Part shown: positions 61,287-64,000 of the stretch, piece by piece
Layout of the letters: every line of letters starts with the position of its first letter
Position numbering within the stretch: the stretch's first letter is position 1
Origin: an uncultured Hellea sp.
GTDB taxonomy: Bacteria > Pseudomonadota > Alphaproteobacteria > Caulobacterales > Maricaulaceae
Direction of reading: 5' to 3'
Length of the DNA stretch: 64,000 nt
Assembly: GCA_938007935.1 (NCBI GenBank)
Contig: CALLMD010000006.1
Coordinates: 57,156 to 121,155 of the forward strand
Notes under the pieces: generated by a model
The model's input: the letters and a program-made list of their open reading frames with translations, nothing else
The model's database searches: none
What the model was told of the DNA's origin: nothing
Translations under genes and position numbers: made by a program

Positions 61287-61353
61287 TTTGATGACCGGGA
61301 ATCGAACCCAGCTAGACTTCCCGAAGGACGTGTTTCCATTACACCATCATCGA
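61287..61353 (-). pseudogene. Degenerate tRNA / tRNA-like sequence
   Basis: Reverse complement has acceptor-like TCGATGA..TCATCAA, D-arm GTGTaatggaaACAC, T-arm CTGGGTTCGATTCCCGG, but only 18 nt remain between D and T arms (about 23 expected) and no clean 5-bp anticodon stem forms. Confidence 0.5.
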
Positions 61354-61470
61354 AAATATAGATTTGCATGTAGTGGTATAAACTTCAAGGAGTAGTTATA
61401 CCAAGTTGCCAGTTAAGCCGTATTGTCAAATGATCAAAATAAGGAGAAAATTCACTATCCTCACCACATC

Positions 61471-61565
61471 ATTACAAGGCTTGTCCTTGTAATCCATCAT
61501 GAGATGTCTGCCTTAAAGACTATGGAAAATATCGCGAGATGGATTGCAAGAATAAATCTTGCAAT
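61471..61565. repeat. Double-hairpin repeat, loops CTTGT and ATAAA
   Basis: ATTACAAGG-CTTGT-CCTTGTAAT (61471-61493) and ATTGCAAGA-ATAAA-TCTTGCAAT (61543-61565), both perfect 9-bp stems. Confidence 0.9.
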
Positions 61566-61577
61566 GACGGTAAGTAA

Positions 61578-62081
61578 CTAAACCTTCAACCCCAACCGCG
61601 ATAACTCCGCGCTTAAATCCAGCTTCCCGCTCTTCACAGGCTTACACACCTTTGCGGCGCGGCGTTCGAACGCGCCCATAATGACGTCGCTGGCTTTGGC
61701 CATTTTTTCTTTGATGAGCATGTTAAGCGGGAAAGCTTTGAGGCTAACCTCGACGAAAAATTCGACCGCTGTTGTCCCGTCAGACAGTTCGTGAAATTTC
61801 CATGTATTTTCTAATGTTTTGACCGCCCCGCCCTTTTCGGCCTTTGTCACGCGGATGAATTTATTTTCGCGGTCAACATGGATAAGCGAGCGAAAACTCT
61901 CGCGTAGCATTTTATAAGAGACAATCGCTTCGGCTTCGAAATCGGTCTCGCTGATTTTCTTGGTGATGCGTAGCGCCGAAATCAGATTTATAAATTGCGG
62001 ATAGTTTTCAACATCGGCGACCATCTCCAACAGCTCATCTGCACTGTGGCAAATATGGCGTGTGAACTGGGTGGAGGGCAT
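61578..62081 (-). CDS. RatA/COQ10-type START-domain protein (ubiquinone-binding)
   Basis: MPSTQFTRHICHSADELLEMVADVENYPQFINLISALRI. Confidence 0.9.
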   Translation of the reverse strand: MPSTQFTRHICHSADELLEMVADVENYPQFINLISALRITKKISETDFEAEAIVSYKMLRESFRSLIHVDRENKFIRVTKAEKGGAVKTLENTWKFHELSDGTTAVEFFVEVSLKAFPLNMLIKEKMAKASDVIMGAFERRAAKVCKPVKSGKLDLSAELSRLGLKV

Positions 62082-62087
62082 TGGTCT

Positions 62088-63053
62088 TTAGCCGTATTTA
62101 GCTTGGCGCGCGGCTTGGAGCTTCGCGAAATCACTATCGGCATGATAGGATGAGCGCGTGAGCGGCGTGGCCGAGACGAGCAAAAAGCCTTTGGCTTTGG
62201 CGATGGTCTCATAGGCTTTGAACTCTTCGGGCGTGACAAAGCGGTCAACCGGCGCATGTTTGCGCGTGGGCTGTAGATATTGTCCGATGGTGAGGAAGTC
62301 GATGCCCGCAGAGCGCATATCATCCATGACCTGCATGACCTCTTCTTTGGTTTCGCCAAGCCCGACCATGAGGCCCGATTTTGTAAATTGGCTCGGATCG
62401 CGCTCTTTGACTTTTTCAAGCAGGCGCAGAGAATGGAAATAGCGAGCACCGGGACGAATTTTCAAATAAAGCCGCGGCACGGTTTCAAGATTGTGATTAA
62501 ACACATCGGGCTGCGCATCAATCACGGTTTCTGTGGCGCCCTCTTTACGTAGAAAATCAGGCGTTAAAATTTCAATTGTGGTTTTCGGGTTGAGGCCGCG
62601 AATGGCCTCTATCACATCGACAAAATGCTGCGCGCCGCCATCAGCCAAATCATCACGATCAACCGAGGTAATCACCACATGTTGCAGCTTCATCTCTTTG
62701 ACGGCCTGCGCAATTTTGGCGGGTTCCTGCGGGTCAATGGCATTGGGCAGCCCCGTTGTGATATTGCAGAAAGCGCAAGCCCGCGTACAAATTTCGCCGA
62801 GTATCATGAAAGTGGCGTGGGATTTTTCCCAGCACTCACCAATATTGGGGCACGCCGCCTCCTCGCAAACGGTCACAAGGCCTTTATCTTTGACGATTTT
62901 ACGGGTCTCGGCAAAGCCTTTGGAGGTCGGGGCTTTTACCCGTATCCATTTGGGTTTGCGCAGGACCTCGCTTTCTGGATTTTTCGCCTTTTCCGGATGG
63001 CGCAGCTTTTGTTTCGGCTGAATATTTTTATGGGTATCAATCAAAGTTGCCAT
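62088..63053 (-). CDS. lipA: Lipoyl synthase
   Basis: [38 protein letters not shown] radical-SAM motifs; start at MATLIDTHK favoured. Confidence 0.96.
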   Translation of the reverse strand: MATLIDTHKNIQPKQKLRHPEKAKNPESEVLRKPKWIRVKAPTSKGFAETRKIVKDKGLVTVCEEAACPNIGECWEKSHATFMILGEICTRACAFCNITTGLPNAIDPQEPAKIAQAVKEMKLQHVVITSVDRDDLADGGAQHFVDVIEAIRGLNPKTTIEILTPDFLRKEGATETVIDAQPDVFNHNLETVPRLYLKIRPGARYFHSLRLLEKVKERDPSQFTKSGLMVGLGETKEEVMQVMDDMRSAGIDFLTIGQYLQPTRKHAPVDRFVTPEEFKAYETIAKAKGFLLVSATPLTRSSYHADSDFAKLQAARQAKYG

Positions 63054-63189
63054 AGGCGCTAAATGGGACTTTGCGCAGGGAATGACAAGAGCGAAAAGAC
63101 GTGAGCTGGACCCCAAAATCCGAAAACACTTGGCATTTACATTAAGTTAGCCTAAAATGTAGTTAGTATAATCTTATACTTATAGCTGT

Positions 63190-63537
63190 GTGGGGCGCAG
63201 AATAATGATAGATACGGGCGTAAAATATCGTGAAATTCCTCTTCCAAGAGGCCTATATAACTCGCGCATGGCCGCGCTTAATGCCTGCCTAAAGATCATA
63301 TCTGGTTCAGAGGTAAAAGTAGAAAAAGTCGCGATTTTCGAAGATCCCCCGCGCGCGATATTGCATATATCTAACGCTGATTTTGAAAGTCAAAAGGAGC
63401 AAAAACCTAAATGGCTACCAAGTTTCTTTGGCGCTGCGCCTAAACAAAAACCCCTGACTACACTTGAATTAAACGTGGATAAACAAAGCCGGGCAGACAA
63501 ATCCTACACACTCAAATATGAGATAAATCCGGCTTAG
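63190..63537 (+). CDS. Hypothetical protein
   Basis: 115 aa ORF with start codon and no overlapping better candidate; no family recognised. Confidence 0.5.
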   Translation: MGRRIMIDTGVKYREIPLPRGLYNSRMAALNACLKIISGSEVKVEKVAIFEDPPRAILHISNADFESQKEQKPKWLPSFFGAAPKQKPLTTLELNVDKQSRADKSYTLKYEINPA

Positions 63538-63559
63538 TTTAGTTTGATAAGAGTTATGG

Positions 63560-63685
63560 AACCCCTCACCCACCTTCCGCATTTTTCCAAAATGCTATAG
63601 GCACCCTCTCCCTATGGGAGAGGGACAGGTTTTTATATCCTTCTCCCATAGGGAGAAGGTGGCGCGAAGCGTCGGATGAGGGGTT
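63560..63685. repeat. Intergenic palindromic repeat with two internal hairpins (CTCTCCC/GGGAGAG family)
   Basis: CCCTCTCCC-TAT-GGGAGAGGG (63604-63624) and CCTTCTCCC-ATA-GGGAGAAGG (63639-63659), outer arms ACCCCTCA / TGAGGGGT. Confidence 0.9.
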
Positions 63686-64000
63686 CGGGATTAGATTAAT
63701 CCTAACTTATCAAAATATATTACCCTCTCTTTTCAGTCCCTTATAAATTAAATCAAAAACTCAATCCTCGCAAACTCTCACGGGGTTATATTCCAATCAT
63801 TGAAGTTCAGAGATAGGCTCTGTTCCGTGCAATTTTGTTTCACAAAAATGCACTAAAATGAGGAGAGCAAGAATTTGGCTTTGATAAGTTCCCCGCATCA
63901 CAGGACAGGTAAGACGTTGCTTACTGGATTTGGGGACGATGAGATTGAGCACTGTGTAAATGTATTGGTTGCGATCATTTGCGAGATGCAATGAACGCCG

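Noticed and set aside
61287-61353. Functional tRNA call
   Set aside because: Anticodon arm cannot form a normal 5-bp stem/7-nt loop and the region is about 5 nt short; annotated as degenerate instead.
61578-62081. RatA annotation as a toxin-antitoxin toxin
   Set aside because: This START-domain family next to lipA is the COQ10/ubiquinone-binding housekeeping type; no antitoxin partner is present.
62533-63021. 162-aa plus-strand ORF
   Set aside because: Antisense to lipA.
63797-63991. 64-aa ORF at the window end
   Set aside because: Short, no recognised features, no supporting context; probably spurious.

Overview
Alphaproteobacterial chromosome segment. It is mostly conserved core gene blocks: bkd branched-chain 2-oxoacid dehydrogenase plus an Lrp regulator; a multi-subunit Mrp-type cation/H+ antiporter; degP; a cobalamin-riboswitch-controlled TonB receptor; putA/putR; thiGS; aroQ-accB-accC; a carotenoid cluster crtB/crtI/crtY; ccmE/ccmABCD; mazG-hflX-hfq-trkH-trkA-ntrX-ntrY-ntrC-ntrB-dusB; ispDF-cinA; ratA-lipA. 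Small accessory insertions interrupt these blocks. The most interesting structure is a short GIY-YIG nuclease gene (38460-38771) bracketed by ~88-nt imperfect inverted repeats, each made of two 8-bp hairpins with the same 32-nt spacing. A second locus (61471-61565) keeps the same two loop sequences (CTTGT and ATAAA) on completely different, compensating stems. This looks like a REP/REPIN-like family with a possible nuclease partner. Other candidates are: a stand-alone AAA-ATPase/TOPRIM-like (OLD/PARIS-like) protein beside tRNA-Met; a HEPN-motif protein with a degenerate tRNA inserted between cinA and ratA; an NtrC that has lost the whole GAFTGA sigma54 loop; an antiporter subunit with an H1-like/AT-hook tail; and an unannotated structured RNA candidate at about 7411-7545. 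All calls come from reading the sequence and supplied ORFs. No database search was possible.
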